12,569 nt of DNA, from contig JAFWJP010000230.1 of NCBI GenBank assembly GCA_017514645.1, positions 1 through 12,569 of the forward strand, written 5' to 3'. A program made the translations under genes and the position numbers. This DNA is from Solobacterium sp. Lineage in GTDB: Bacteria > Bacillota_I > Bacilli_A > Erysipelotrichales > Erysipelotrichaceae. Positions 5,990-11,517 of the stretch are shown here, one piece after another. The notes below the pieces were generated by a model. It had not been told where the DNA came from. It was given only the letters and a program-made list of their open reading frames with translations, and did not search any database. Each line of letters starts with the position of its first letter. Within the stretch, counting starts at the first letter, position 1.

Positions 5990-7839
5990 CCATTGCCTCC
6001 TTGTTCATTCTGTCCAGTTTCTCCGCCAGACGTTTGATCCCCAGAGGATCCACCTTCATCTTCCGATGAAGATTCGCCATTATTGTATTTAATAGTCACC
6101 GCTTCATTGGACTTGATAACGTATTGTGTTGAATCGTTTGTTTTAACGGTATGACCACCAACTTCTATCTGTATGTTTTCAATCGAGTTGTCTTGAACAT
6201 AGGTACAGCTGAGTCCATTACTATTGCAGAAACTCTGCGCCGCGCTCAGGCTTGCCGCATCGCTTCCGGAAAGTACGATATCCTTCACTTCCGGCGATGG
6301 TGCCGGTGCGTCCTTCGGTCCCAGGGATACCTGATAGCTGATGCGGGCATCCAGGTTCAGAGGACGCTCACAACCATCCTTCGCAATACCCTGATTCGTA
6401 TTGTCACAATGAATTGCTACGATCGTATCCTTAGGGTAATTGCTGTAAACGCGGGTCGCGTACGCTCCGTATTCTCCCGCCTGGATCCTGGCACCCTTGG
6501 TGTTCAGGTCATCAATGTAATTTTCCAGTTTGAAGTAGTTCACACCGATCCATTCATCCGTCGCTGTCTCCAGACGCGGCAGATACAGCGAAATCGTGAC
6601 TTCCAGCACTGTACCGGAATCCACCAGGGACCCAGCCGGCAGAGACTGATAGATGACCGTACCCGCCGGTGCTTCGTTGTATACCGACTTCGGGACGACC
6701 GTTACACTGTTTTTCGGGTCTGCCTTCCAGGCTTCAAACTGTTCCTGCGTATAACCCACCAGGTTGGGGATCTGGACACCTTTTCCCTTGGATACAGTAA
6801 CCGTCAGGGTTTCCCCTTCCTTCATCGCCTGTCCGGAAGCGACGCTCTGGGAAATGACCGTACCGGCCGCTTCCTTGTCGCTGTAGACTTCCGTCTTGAC
6901 CAGGGCGATCTTCTTCGTCCTTGCCCAGTTCTCCGCTTCTCCGACCGTTCTGCCGACGAAGTTCTCCACCGTGACCTGTCCGGCCGGTGCTTCACCCTTC
7001 GATACAACGATCGAGAGATTCGTTCCTCTGGTAAAGCTTCCTTCGTCCACATTGCGCAGATCGTAGGAGATGACATGTCCGTTCTCCACAGTCGTGCTGT
7101 ACTGAGTCGTTAGTTTGACTTTCTGCAGCTTGTTCTCACTGATCCACTCCCGGATCTCATCCTGGGTCATATTCCGGATATCCGGGAAGTCGATGAGTTC
7201 ATCCGGATCCGCACCGAGCGATACGACGAAAGTCATCGGCGTACTTGTCTTGACCTTCTTTCCCGGTGTAATGCTCTGGGATATGACAACATCCGCCGGT
7301 ACATCAAAGCTGTATTCGTTCGTGATCGCAACCGCTGTGTTCTCAATCTTGTTCTGCCGGGCCCAGGTACTGACCTCACTCAGATTCTTTCCGACAAAGT
7401 CGGGCATCTTGATCTTCGGGGCAAGAAACAGCCACCACAGCAGCAAACACAGCAGTGCCGCACCCGCACCAAGCCCGATCTTGACCGGTGTCTTCAGTGT
7501 CCGTTTCGGCTTCTCCACCTTCTGCAGTGTTTCCTCCTGGAAACTTGCCGGTCTGTCATCGAACACATCGTCGTCAGGCTCCGGCATCACGATCTCCTCC
7601 GGTTCTTCCGGTACCGTGGTCTTTTCCGGTTCTTCCTTCGGCGCTGCCGGCCGGACCGGCTTCACCGGTTCTTTCACCGGTTCGGGAATATCAAATTCCT
7701 CCTCTTCGGGCAGATTTTCCTCATATTTTACCGGATTGCGGGGCTGGTAGTCGGCAATACTGTCGATCTTCTCCCGTTTTCCGCTCTTTTTATCTTCCAG
7801 TTCCTGCGCAAGCTCACGCATGAAATCTCTCTGGGCCAT
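5986..7839 (-). CDS. PASTA-domain membrane protein without a kinase domain
   Basis: A 617-residue protein. Residues 1-118 are cytoplasmic, with a Pro/Glu-rich part (about 42-92) containing PVKEPVKPV. One membrane helix (121-140) follows. Four PASTA repeats are recognisable at about 142-208, 216-281, 287-351 and 354-417, each ending in a V-x-V-S-(K/L)-G-like strand and carrying V-I-S-Q-S or V-I-Y-Q-S. Two more divergent domains (about 427-507 and 518-585) each hold a cysteine pair (C478/C490 and C538/C545), and the end is a Ser/Gly/Glu tail. PASTA domains in Ser/Thr kinases of the PrkC/Stk1 type and in PBP2x bind cell-wall muropeptides or beta-lactams, but no kinase or transpeptidase domain is present. 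The start has AGGAGG 7 nt upstream. It is the first gene of the operon with the ABC genes, suggesting a wall-sensing or localisation role for that transporter. Confidence 0.92.
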   Translation of the reverse strand: MAQRDFMRELAQELEDKKSGKREKIDSIADYQPRNPVKYEENLPEEEEFDIPEPVKEPVKPVRPAAPKEEPEKTTVPEEPEEIVMPEPDDDVFDDRPASFQEETLQKVEKPKRTLKTPVKIGLGAGAALLCLLLWWLFLAPKIKMPDFVGKNLSEVSTWARQNKIENTAVAITNEYSFDVPADVVISQSITPGKKVKTSTPMTFVVSLGADPDELIDFPDIRNMTQDEIREWISENKLQKVKLTTQYSTTVENGHVISYDLRNVDEGSFTRGTNLSIVVSKGEAPAGQVTVENFVGRTVGEAENWARTKKIALVKTEVYSDKEAAGTVISQSVASGQAMKEGETLTVTVSKGKGVQIPNLVGYTQEQFEAWKADPKNSVTVVPKSVYNEAPAGTVIYQSLPAGSLVDSGTVLEVTISLYLPRLETATDEWIGVNYFKLENYIDDLNTKGARIQAGEYGAYATRVYSNYPKDTIVAIHCDNTNQGIAKDGCERPLNLDARISYQVSLGPKDAPAPSPEVKDIVLSGSDAASLSAAQSFCNSNGLSCTYVQDNSIENIQIEVGGHTVKTNDSTQYVIKSNEAVTIKYNNGESSSEDEGGSSGDQTSGGETGQNEQGGNG

Positions 7840-7865
7840 AGGTATCCCTCCTGCATGCAGTATTC

Positions 7866-7885
7866 ATTGTACCATGTTTCCATGG
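7866..7885 (-). promoter_or_regulatory. Extended -10 promoter of the PASTA-ABC operon with an inverted repeat
   Basis: On the minus strand TACAAT (7866-7871) is preceded by TGG (TGn), an extended -10 that can work with a poor -35; none is clear here. Transcription would start near 7859, about 20 nt before the ATG. The inverted repeat CCATG-TTTC-CATGG (7872-7885) abuts the -10 and could be an operator, though it is short. Confidence 0.55.
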
Positions 7886-7953
7886 CTCAGGACCTTTTGT
7901 AAGGGATTCTTAAGGTTCTGCCCTACAGGACGGGATCCACACGCGGAAATGAC

Positions 7954-7980
7954 AAAAAATCTCAGAAATCTCCTGAATCT
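7954..7980 (-). terminator. Weak terminator-like hairpin
   Basis: On the minus strand TTCAG (7973-7977) pairs with CTGAG (7961-7965, one G-T pair) around a 7-nt loop, followed by a run of T (7954-7959). It starts 9 bp after the stop of the 26-codon ORF at 7987. The stem is only 5 bp, so strength is doubtful. Confidence 0.35.
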
Positions 7981-7986
7981 GATCAT

Positions 7987-8067
7987 TTACATGTTTCTGT
8001 CCAAAGGATCCACTGCCTTCGGATACTGCCCGCGTCTGATCAGCGCTGCAATCCGCCTGTCCCTCAT
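7987..8067 (-). CDS. Possible 26-residue ORF, or frameshifted end of a decayed gene
   Basis: ATG at 8067, stop TAA at 7987; product MRDRRIAALIRRGQYPKAVD and six more residues. AGGAG lies only 2 nt before the ATG, too close for ordinary initiation, but the ATG overlaps the stop of the preceding short ORF (ATGA), which permits reinitiation. A weak terminator hairpin follows within 10 bp. The charged, helix-friendly composition resembles real protein. It could be the tail of one gene split by a frameshift together with the ORF at 8064-8249. No family is recognised. Confidence 0.3.
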   Translation of the reverse strand: MRDRRIAALIRRGQYPKAVDPLDRNM

Positions 8068-8249
8068 TTCTCCTGATCCATCCCATCGATCCGGGAACAG
8101 ATCTCTTCCCGCGCGGTCGTTTCTTCTGCTGCCTGCATATCATGAAAAAAGCCTCCGACAATGTCCGCTGCAGTTTCAAAGACTGCACACTGGTCATATG
8201 AACGAAGGCTTTCAATACCCCTGCTTACTGAAAACTGCATCGCTCTCAC
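8064..8249 (-). CDS. Possible 61-residue ORF, low support
   Basis: An open frame from ATG at 8249 to TGA at 8064. The composition looks protein-like in its second half (FETAADIVGGFFHDMQAAEE, then a charged helix). Against it, the ATG lies inside the kinase gene's terminator hairpin, no convincing ribosome binding site is present, and a terminator-like hairpin with six T falls in the middle. It may be a remnant of a longer gene whose 5' part is lost, or chance. No family is recognised. Confidence 0.22.
   Translation of the reverse strand: MRAMQFSVSRGIESLRSYDQCAVFETAADIVGGFFHDMQAAEETTAREEICSRIDGMDQEK
8145..8212 (-). ncRNA. Nested hairpin RNA ending in a T-run (small RNA, attenuator or second terminator)
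   Basis: On the minus strand AAAGCCTTCG (8203-8212) pairs with CGGAGGCTTT (8148-8157, one G-T pair) across about 45 nt, and six T end at 8145. The enclosed part folds further: CAGTG with CATTG, then TGCAGT with ACTGCA around CTTTGAA. The nested layout plus T-run looks like a short structured transcript with its own terminator. It also could act as a backup terminator of the kinase gene, or as an attenuator for transcripts entering the PASTA operon. No known RNA family is recognised. Confidence 0.4.
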
Positions 8250-8257
8250 GATGCAGT
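8231..8257 (-). terminator. Terminator of the cytidylate kinase-like gene
   Basis: On the minus strand ACTGCATCG (8249-8257) pairs perfectly with CGATGCAGT (8234-8242) around TGAGAG, followed by TTTT (8231-8234). It starts 6 bp after the TAA stop. Confidence 0.85.
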
Positions 8258-8263
8258 CGATGT

Positions 8264-8860
8264 TTACTCTGCGGAACGCTCAACGATTCCCTTCAGGATC
8301 GCCACACAGTTTTCAATGCCCAGCTGTCCGCTGTCGAGGCAGACTTCATAGTGACGCGCGTCACCCCATTCGATCTCAGTATAGATCTGGTAGTAAGCCC
8401 GTCTCTGTTTATCCTTGTCCTTCAGACGCTTCAGCGGTTCTTCACTCGTCTCTCCATAGACTTCCACGATCCGCTTTGCCCGCTTCTCGATATCCGCATG
8501 AACGAAGACCTTCAGAACATCTTCCCTGTCCTTCAGGATATAGTCCGCACAGCGACCGACAATCACACAGCTTTCCTTGTCCGCAAGCTCCTTGATGATT
8601 GCGCTCTGGATCTGCCAGATCTGATCTTCATTGGTCATACCGGGATAATATCCTCTTCCGAGCATTGAGGAGAACCTTCCCTGGGAACTGTACTCTCCCT
8701 TGTTTTCGATATAGGACTCTGCCAGTCCGCTTCTTTCCGCCACTTCTTCAATGATCTCACGATCATAGCATTTGATACCGAGCTCGTCCGCCAGAATTCT
8801 TCCGATCGTTCTGCCGGCGCTTCCGAATTCACGGCTGATCGTAATTACCTTGTATGTCAT
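8264..8860 (-). CDS. Cytidylate kinase-like family protein
   Basis: A 198-residue P-loop-type protein of the family annotated cytidylate kinase-like (AAA_26 group). It shows the N-terminal strand and modified phosphate loop VITISREFGSAGRTIG (5-20), then CYDREIIEEVAERSGL (31-46), a substrate-lid region rich in Gly/Tyr (66-75), and CVIVGRCADYILKD (98-111). These replace the classical GxxGxGKT of true Cmk, and the real substrate of this family is unproven. It is cytoplasmic. Start choice: GGAGG lies 10 nt before the ATG at 8860; a TTG at 8869 would sit only 1 nt from that site. The gene appears monocistronic, with its own promoter and terminator, divergent from the MFS gene. Confidence 0.9.
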   Translation of the reverse strand: MTYKVITISREFGSAGRTIGRILADELGIKCYDREIIEEVAERSGLAESYIENKGEYSSQGRFSSMLGRGYYPGMTNEDQIWQIQSAIIKELADKESCVIVGRCADYILKDREDVLKVFVHADIEKRAKRIVEVYGETSEEPLKRLKDKDKQRRAYYQIYTEIEWGDARHYEVCLDSGQLGIENCVAILKGIVERSAE

Positions 8861-8904
8861 GATCTGCAAACCTCCGCTTGAGGATAACCATGTCCTCTAT
8901 CTTT

Positions 8905-8931
8905 ATTGTATTACCATATTCCGGCTGAAAA
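8905..8931 (-). promoter_or_regulatory. Candidate promoter of the cytidylate kinase-like gene
   Basis: On the minus strand TACAAT (8905-8910) is a good -10. The best -35 is TTTTCA (8926-8931) at a short 15-bp spacing. The leader to the ATG at 8860 would be about 38 nt. Confidence 0.4.
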
Positions 8932-8973
8932 GTAAAAATGCTGCGGCATACAGTACCGCTTTCTGACGCAATA

Positions 8974-9007
8974 AACGATATCGTTCCCCGAGACCGTGAT
9001 AATCGTT
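8974..9007 (+). promoter_or_regulatory. Palindromic operator candidate upstream of the MFS gene
   Basis: A perfect 12-bp palindrome, AACGATATCGTT (8974-8985), is followed 16 bp later by another ATCGTT half (9002-9007) that touches the -35 box of the MFS promoter. Repeated half-sites suggest a regulator bound between the divergent genes. No regulator is encoded nearby. Confidence 0.4.
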
Positions 9008-9035
9008 TGATTTTGAGCATTTTCCGTACTAATAT
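9007..9035 (+). promoter_or_regulatory. Sigma-A promoter of the MFS transporter gene
   Basis: TTGATT (9007-9012) and TAATAT (9030-9035) are separated by the ideal 17 bp. Transcription would start near 9042, giving a leader of about 53 nt. Confidence 0.65.
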
Positions 9036-9039
9036 TGTT

Positions 9040-9070
9040 CTGTTTTCCGGACTGTTTGAAACCGGAACAG
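9040..9070 (+). promoter_or_regulatory. Leader hairpin of the MFS mRNA
   Basis: CTGTT-TT-CCGG (9040-9050) pairs with CCGGAACAG (9062-9070) as a 9-bp stem with a 2-nt bulge and an 11-nt loop. It starts at the predicted 5' end of the mRNA and ends 10 nt before the AAAGGAG site. There is no T-run, so it is not a terminator; it may stabilise the mRNA end or be chance. Confidence 0.35.
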
Positions 9071-9094
9071 CAAACCCGAAAGGAGTCCCGTCCG

Positions 9095-10243
9095 ATGAAA
9101 TTTCTCCGGATCAGCCTGCTGAACATTGTCTACTTCGGTATCCAGGCACCGTTCATCTATCTGTCGACCTATGCGCTGGCACTTGGTGTGCCGGATGATC
9201 TTCTGAGCATCCTGATCGGTGTATCGTTCCTTGCGGCTTTCCTCGGTCAGTTCTTCTGGGGAGCGTTGTCCGACCGGATCCGTTCAACAAAAAAGATCAT
9301 GGTCATATGTACCTTGCTGAGCATTGCGGACTTCCTTGTGATGTGGTTCCTGAAGAGCGTTCCGGTATTTGCCGTCACCTATATTGCACTGGGTTTCTTT
9401 ATCTCCCCGGCAATATCCATTCTGGATTCCTGGTCCCTGGATCTTCTGGACTATGATTCTTCCTCCTACGGCAATGTCAAGAGTATCGGTGCGATCGGCT
9501 TTGCCGGCGCGATGCTCGCACTCGGCTATCTGATCGAGAAAGCCGGGTTTACCACTCTGTTTGTTTCAGGACTGCTCTTCTGTGTCCTGTGTATCCTGCT
9601 GTCCCTGTCCCTGCCGGACAAACAGTTCCGTACGGCAGCGGTATCCGAAAAAGGAAAACTGGATCTCAGCATCTTCCGGAATACCACATTCATCCTGCTG
9701 CTCGTATCGGTCTTCCTGGTCGGTCTGGCCATTGCCCCGCCGAACAACCTGAAGATCCTGATCATCCAGCAGGCCGGCGGAACGGTAGCGGACATGGGCA
9801 TCGACAATGGTGTGGGCTATGCGATCCAGGCACTGATGTACGCCGCAGCCGGGCACCTCAGCGGACGTCATCCGTACCGCAATCTGAATACAGCGATCAT
9901 CTGCACCGCTGCAGGTATGCTGTGTGCCGCGTTTGCCAGCAATATCTGGATGGTCTACCTCTCAACCCTGCTGATCTACGGTGCATTCAGCGTAGAGAAT
10001 ACCGTGATCCGGATGCTGAGCAGGCGTCTGTTCGCTCCGGAACACCTGACGACCGTCCTGTCGATCATCGATGCTGTCTTCCTGCAGCTGGCCGGTTTCA
10101 TCGGTCTTGTTGCGGCGGGCGGAATCATCGCCAGAACATCCCTGGTCACGCTGATGCTCATCTGCTTCGCCCTCTGTGTTCTGGCTGTCGGTACCGTCAG
10201 CCTCATGGCTCTGCACAGATCAAATCAGAAGACTGCTGCCTGA
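9095..10243 (+). CDS. Major facilitator superfamily transporter
   Basis: A 382-residue integral membrane protein with about 12 hydrophobic helices. The MFS motif A between TM2 and TM3 is clear (GALSDRIRSTKKI, 56-68). The segment DSWSLDLL followed by SYGNVKSIGAIGFAGA (124-139) is typical of the MFS_1_like group related to LacY/NupG-type proton symporters and putative sugar or drug transporters. The two halves are joined by a short cytoplasmic loop (about 174-193). The substrate cannot be assigned. Start choice: AAAGGAG lies 9 nt before the ATG at 9095; an in-frame ATG at 9035 overlaps the -10 box and cannot be used. It has its own terminator, so the following DJ-1 gene is a separate or weakly linked unit. 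Confidence 0.93.
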   Translation: MKFLRISLLNIVYFGIQAPFIYLSTYALALGVPDDLLSILIGVSFLAAFLGQFFWGALSDRIRSTKKIMVICTLLSIADFLVMWFLKSVPVFAVTYIALGFFISPAISILDSWSLDLLDYDSSSYGNVKSIGAIGFAGAMLALGYLIEKAGFTTLFVSGLLFCVLCILLSLSLPDKQFRTAAVSEKGKLDLSIFRNTTFILLLVSVFLVGLAIAPPNNLKILIIQQAGGTVADMGIDNGVGYAIQALMYAAAGHLSGRHPYRNLNTAIICTAAGMLCAAFASNIWMVYLSTLLIYGAFSVENTVIRMLSRRLFAPEHLTTVLSIIDAVFLQLAGFIGLVAAGGIIARTSLVTLMLICFALCVLAVGTVSLMALHRSNQKTAA

Positions 10244-10254
10244 CGATTGGAATC

Positions 10255-10282
10255 AACCCGGATCATTGCGGTCCGGGTTTTC
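10255..10282 (+). terminator. Terminator of the MFS gene
   Basis: AACCCGGA (10255-10262) pairs perfectly with TCCGGGTT (10272-10279) around a 9-nt loop, ending in TTTT-C. It starts 12 bp after the stop. Confidence 0.85.
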
Positions 10283-10284
10283 TG

Positions 10285-10290
10285 TATACT
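10285..10290 (+). promoter_or_regulatory. Candidate -10 box for the DJ-1/PfpI gene
   Basis: TATACT directly follows the MFS terminator, 42 nt before the DJ-1 ATG. TTGCGG (10266-10271) is the nearest -35-like sequence, but its spacing of 13 bp is too short and it lies in the terminator loop. Support is weak. Confidence 0.3.
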
Positions 10291-10331
10291 TTCCGGCAGA
10301 ATTATGTTTCAATGGCACCAGGAGTACCGTT

Positions 10332-10913
10332 ATGACCAATGTATATATCATTCTCTTCGACGATTTCGAACCGCTGGATGTTTTCGGACCTGTAGAAGCC
10401 CTCGGAAATATCGAGGACTATCATCTTCACTATATTTCGATGAACGGCGGTGTGGTTCAGAACCGCCAGGGCATCCGTATCCTCACGGAACCGTTCTCTG
10501 ATACCGAAAACGGAGGGATCCTGCTGATTCCCGGCGGTATGGGTACCCGGAAGATGATCAAGGACACTGCGTTTATCACTGCACTCGGCAGACTGATGCG
10601 CAGTGCGGCCTATGTCCTGTGTGTCTGTACCGGATCCGCCCTCGCTGCAGAAACCGGCATGCTGGACGGCAGACACGCAACATCCAACAAATACGCGTTT
10701 GACTGGGTCAGAGAAGGTCATGGTGCCGTCCTCTGGGACAGAAATGCCCGCTGGGTCTCTGACGGCAGGTTCTATACATCAGCCGGTGTATCGGCCGGTA
10801 CGGATATGGCACTCGGATTCATCATGGATCAGTTCGGTGTGGCAAAAGCAGAGGAGATCTGCCGCCGGATGGAATACCACTGGAACAGAGAACCGGATCA
10901 CGATATCTTCTGA
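10332..10913 (+). CDS. DJ-1/PfpI family protein, isonitrile-hydratase-like
   Basis: A 193-residue cytoplasmic protein of the DJ-1/PfpI (class I glutamine amidotransferase-like) superfamily. It shows FDDFEPLDVFGPVEAL (9-24, with D16 and E22), LLIPGGMGTR (64-73), the nucleophile elbow VLCVCTGSALAAETGMLDG with candidate Cys99, the ATSNK segment after it, and TSAGVSAGTDMALGF (149-163). This set is closest to isonitrile hydratase-like and AraC-associated members; no DNA-binding domain is attached. The physiological substrate is unknown. AGGAG lies 7 nt before the ATG. An open frame extends further upstream, but through the MFS gene end and terminator, so the ATG at 10332 is the start. It ends at a bidirectional terminator. 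Confidence 0.9.
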   Translation: MTNVYIILFDDFEPLDVFGPVEALGNIEDYHLHYISMNGGVVQNRQGIRILTEPFSDTENGGILLIPGGMGTRKMIKDTAFITALGRLMRSAAYVLCVCTGSALAAETGMLDGRHATSNKYAFDWVREGHGAVLWDRNARWVSDGRFYTSAGVSAGTDMALGFIMDQFGVAKAEEICRRMEYHWNREPDHDIF

Positions 10914-10918
10914 AAGAT

Positions 10919-10946
10919 AAAAGCTCTGATGTACATCAGAGCTTTT
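10919..10946. terminator. Bidirectional terminator between convergent genes
   Basis: A perfect 28-bp palindrome with arms AAAAGCTCTGATG and CATCAGAGCTTTT, so both strands give a 13-bp stem ending in T-runs. It serves the DJ-1 gene (+) and the zinc-ribbon operon (-). The last codons (Lys-Leu) and TGA stop of the minus-strand gene lie inside one arm. Confidence 0.93.
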
Positions 10947-11517
10947 CTTGTCTTCCGGTCTTGACGACTGTGTCTCCCGGTGAAGCCGGGATTCCCTTTG
11001 CAGGGATCTTCAGCGTACATTCATATCCGGCTTCCCCCGCTCTGGAAAGCAGAGATCCCCCGGCCACATCATCCAGATGGACGGGATACGCTGTTCCTTC
11101 GTGGATAAGGACTGCATCTTCGCCCATATTGAACCGTCCGTAGAGAGGATACCCCTTCAGCCGGAGTACAGGTATCCTGAAGAGCCCCGTCTTCTCCGTC
11201 TGTACCTGATCCACTCGGAACACCGCGTCACATCCATCATTGGCATCCCGCAGGTTTTCCAGCCGGTCCGGTGCGGTTTTCATGACCTCCCGGACTTCTT
11301 CCGTATTCAGTTTCACCAGCGCGTCATCCGTGATCCACATGTCTCTCTGCATCCGCTGTGATACCGGATACAGAAAGCGGATGCGCCGGACACAGTTACC
11401 GCACAGAGGTGCCTGATCCGCCAGTACGACCGTACCGCCGCCGTATACCGTGAATGCCGGTCTTCCGCAGACAGCGCACGGACCGAGATCCATCCGGACC
11501 ACCATTGTTTCCGCCAT
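10936..11517 (-). CDS. Zinc-ribbon protein with EF-Tu domain 2-like barrel (paralogue B)
   Basis: A 193-residue protein. The N-terminus has a four-cysteine zinc ribbon, CAVC (C14, C17) and CGNC (C39, C42), followed by RRIRFLYP. The middle (about 60-100) is charged and helical, ending in DAVFRVDQ. The C-terminal part (about 118-187) runs as beta strands with GYPLYGRFNMGEDAVLIHEG, GEAGYECTL and SPGDTVV. This order (G-x-F...G-E-D-x-V, then A-G-E-A-G, then P-G-D-x-V) resembles the beta barrel of EF-Tu domain 2. There is no GTPase domain. It shares C-x2-C, IR-F/I-LYP and FRVD with the gene just upstream, so the two are tandem paralogues. Its ATG overlaps that gene's TGA by one base (TGATG). Function is unknown. 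Confidence 0.78.
   Translation of the reverse strand: MAETMVVRMDLGPCAVCGRPAFTVYGGGTVVLADQAPLCGNCVRRIRFLYPVSQRMQRDMWITDDALVKLNTEEVREVMKTAPDRLENLRDANDGCDAVFRVDQVQTEKTGLFRIPVLRLKGYPLYGRFNMGEDAVLIHEGTAYPVHLDDVAGGSLLSRAGEAGYECTLKIPAKGIPASPGDTVVKTGRQEKL

Larger units (their letters stand above)
7840..8263. other. 424-bp region without a confident gene
   Basis: This spacer lies between the start of the PASTA operon and the end of the cytidylate kinase-like gene, both on the minus strand. It contains the PASTA promoter (7866-7885), a weak hairpin with six T (7954-7980), two overlapping short ORFs (7987-8249), a long-range hairpin ending in six T (8145-8212) and the kinase terminator (8231-8257). No plus-strand gene is supported. 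Confidence 0.6.

Noticed and set aside
4994..6037. Plus-strand open frame of 347 codons
   Set aside because: Antisense to the permease gene and to the end of the PASTA gene; Arg/His/Ile-rich shadow without signal, RBS or domain.
6151..7113. Plus-strand open frame of 320 codons
   Set aside because: Antisense to the PASTA repeats; its regularity mirrors those repeats rather than a real protein.
7910..8215. Minus-strand 101-codon frame in the gene-poor region
   Set aside because: It uses a third frame with an Arg/Ser/Cys-rich product and no RBS; the overlapping 61- and 26-codon frames have more protein-like composition.
7820..8668. Plus-strand open frame of 282 codons covering the gene-poor region
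   Set aside because: Its second half is antisense to the cytidylate kinase-like gene, it crosses two terminator hairpins, and no domain is seen.
8911..9126. Minus-strand 71-codon frame between the kinase-like and MFS genes
   Set aside because: It covers the MFS promoter, operator and start; no RBS and no recognisable product.
9589..10335. Plus-strand 248-codon frame inside the MFS gene
   Set aside because: Out of frame with a clear 12-helix transporter; product is low-hydrophobicity and motif-free.
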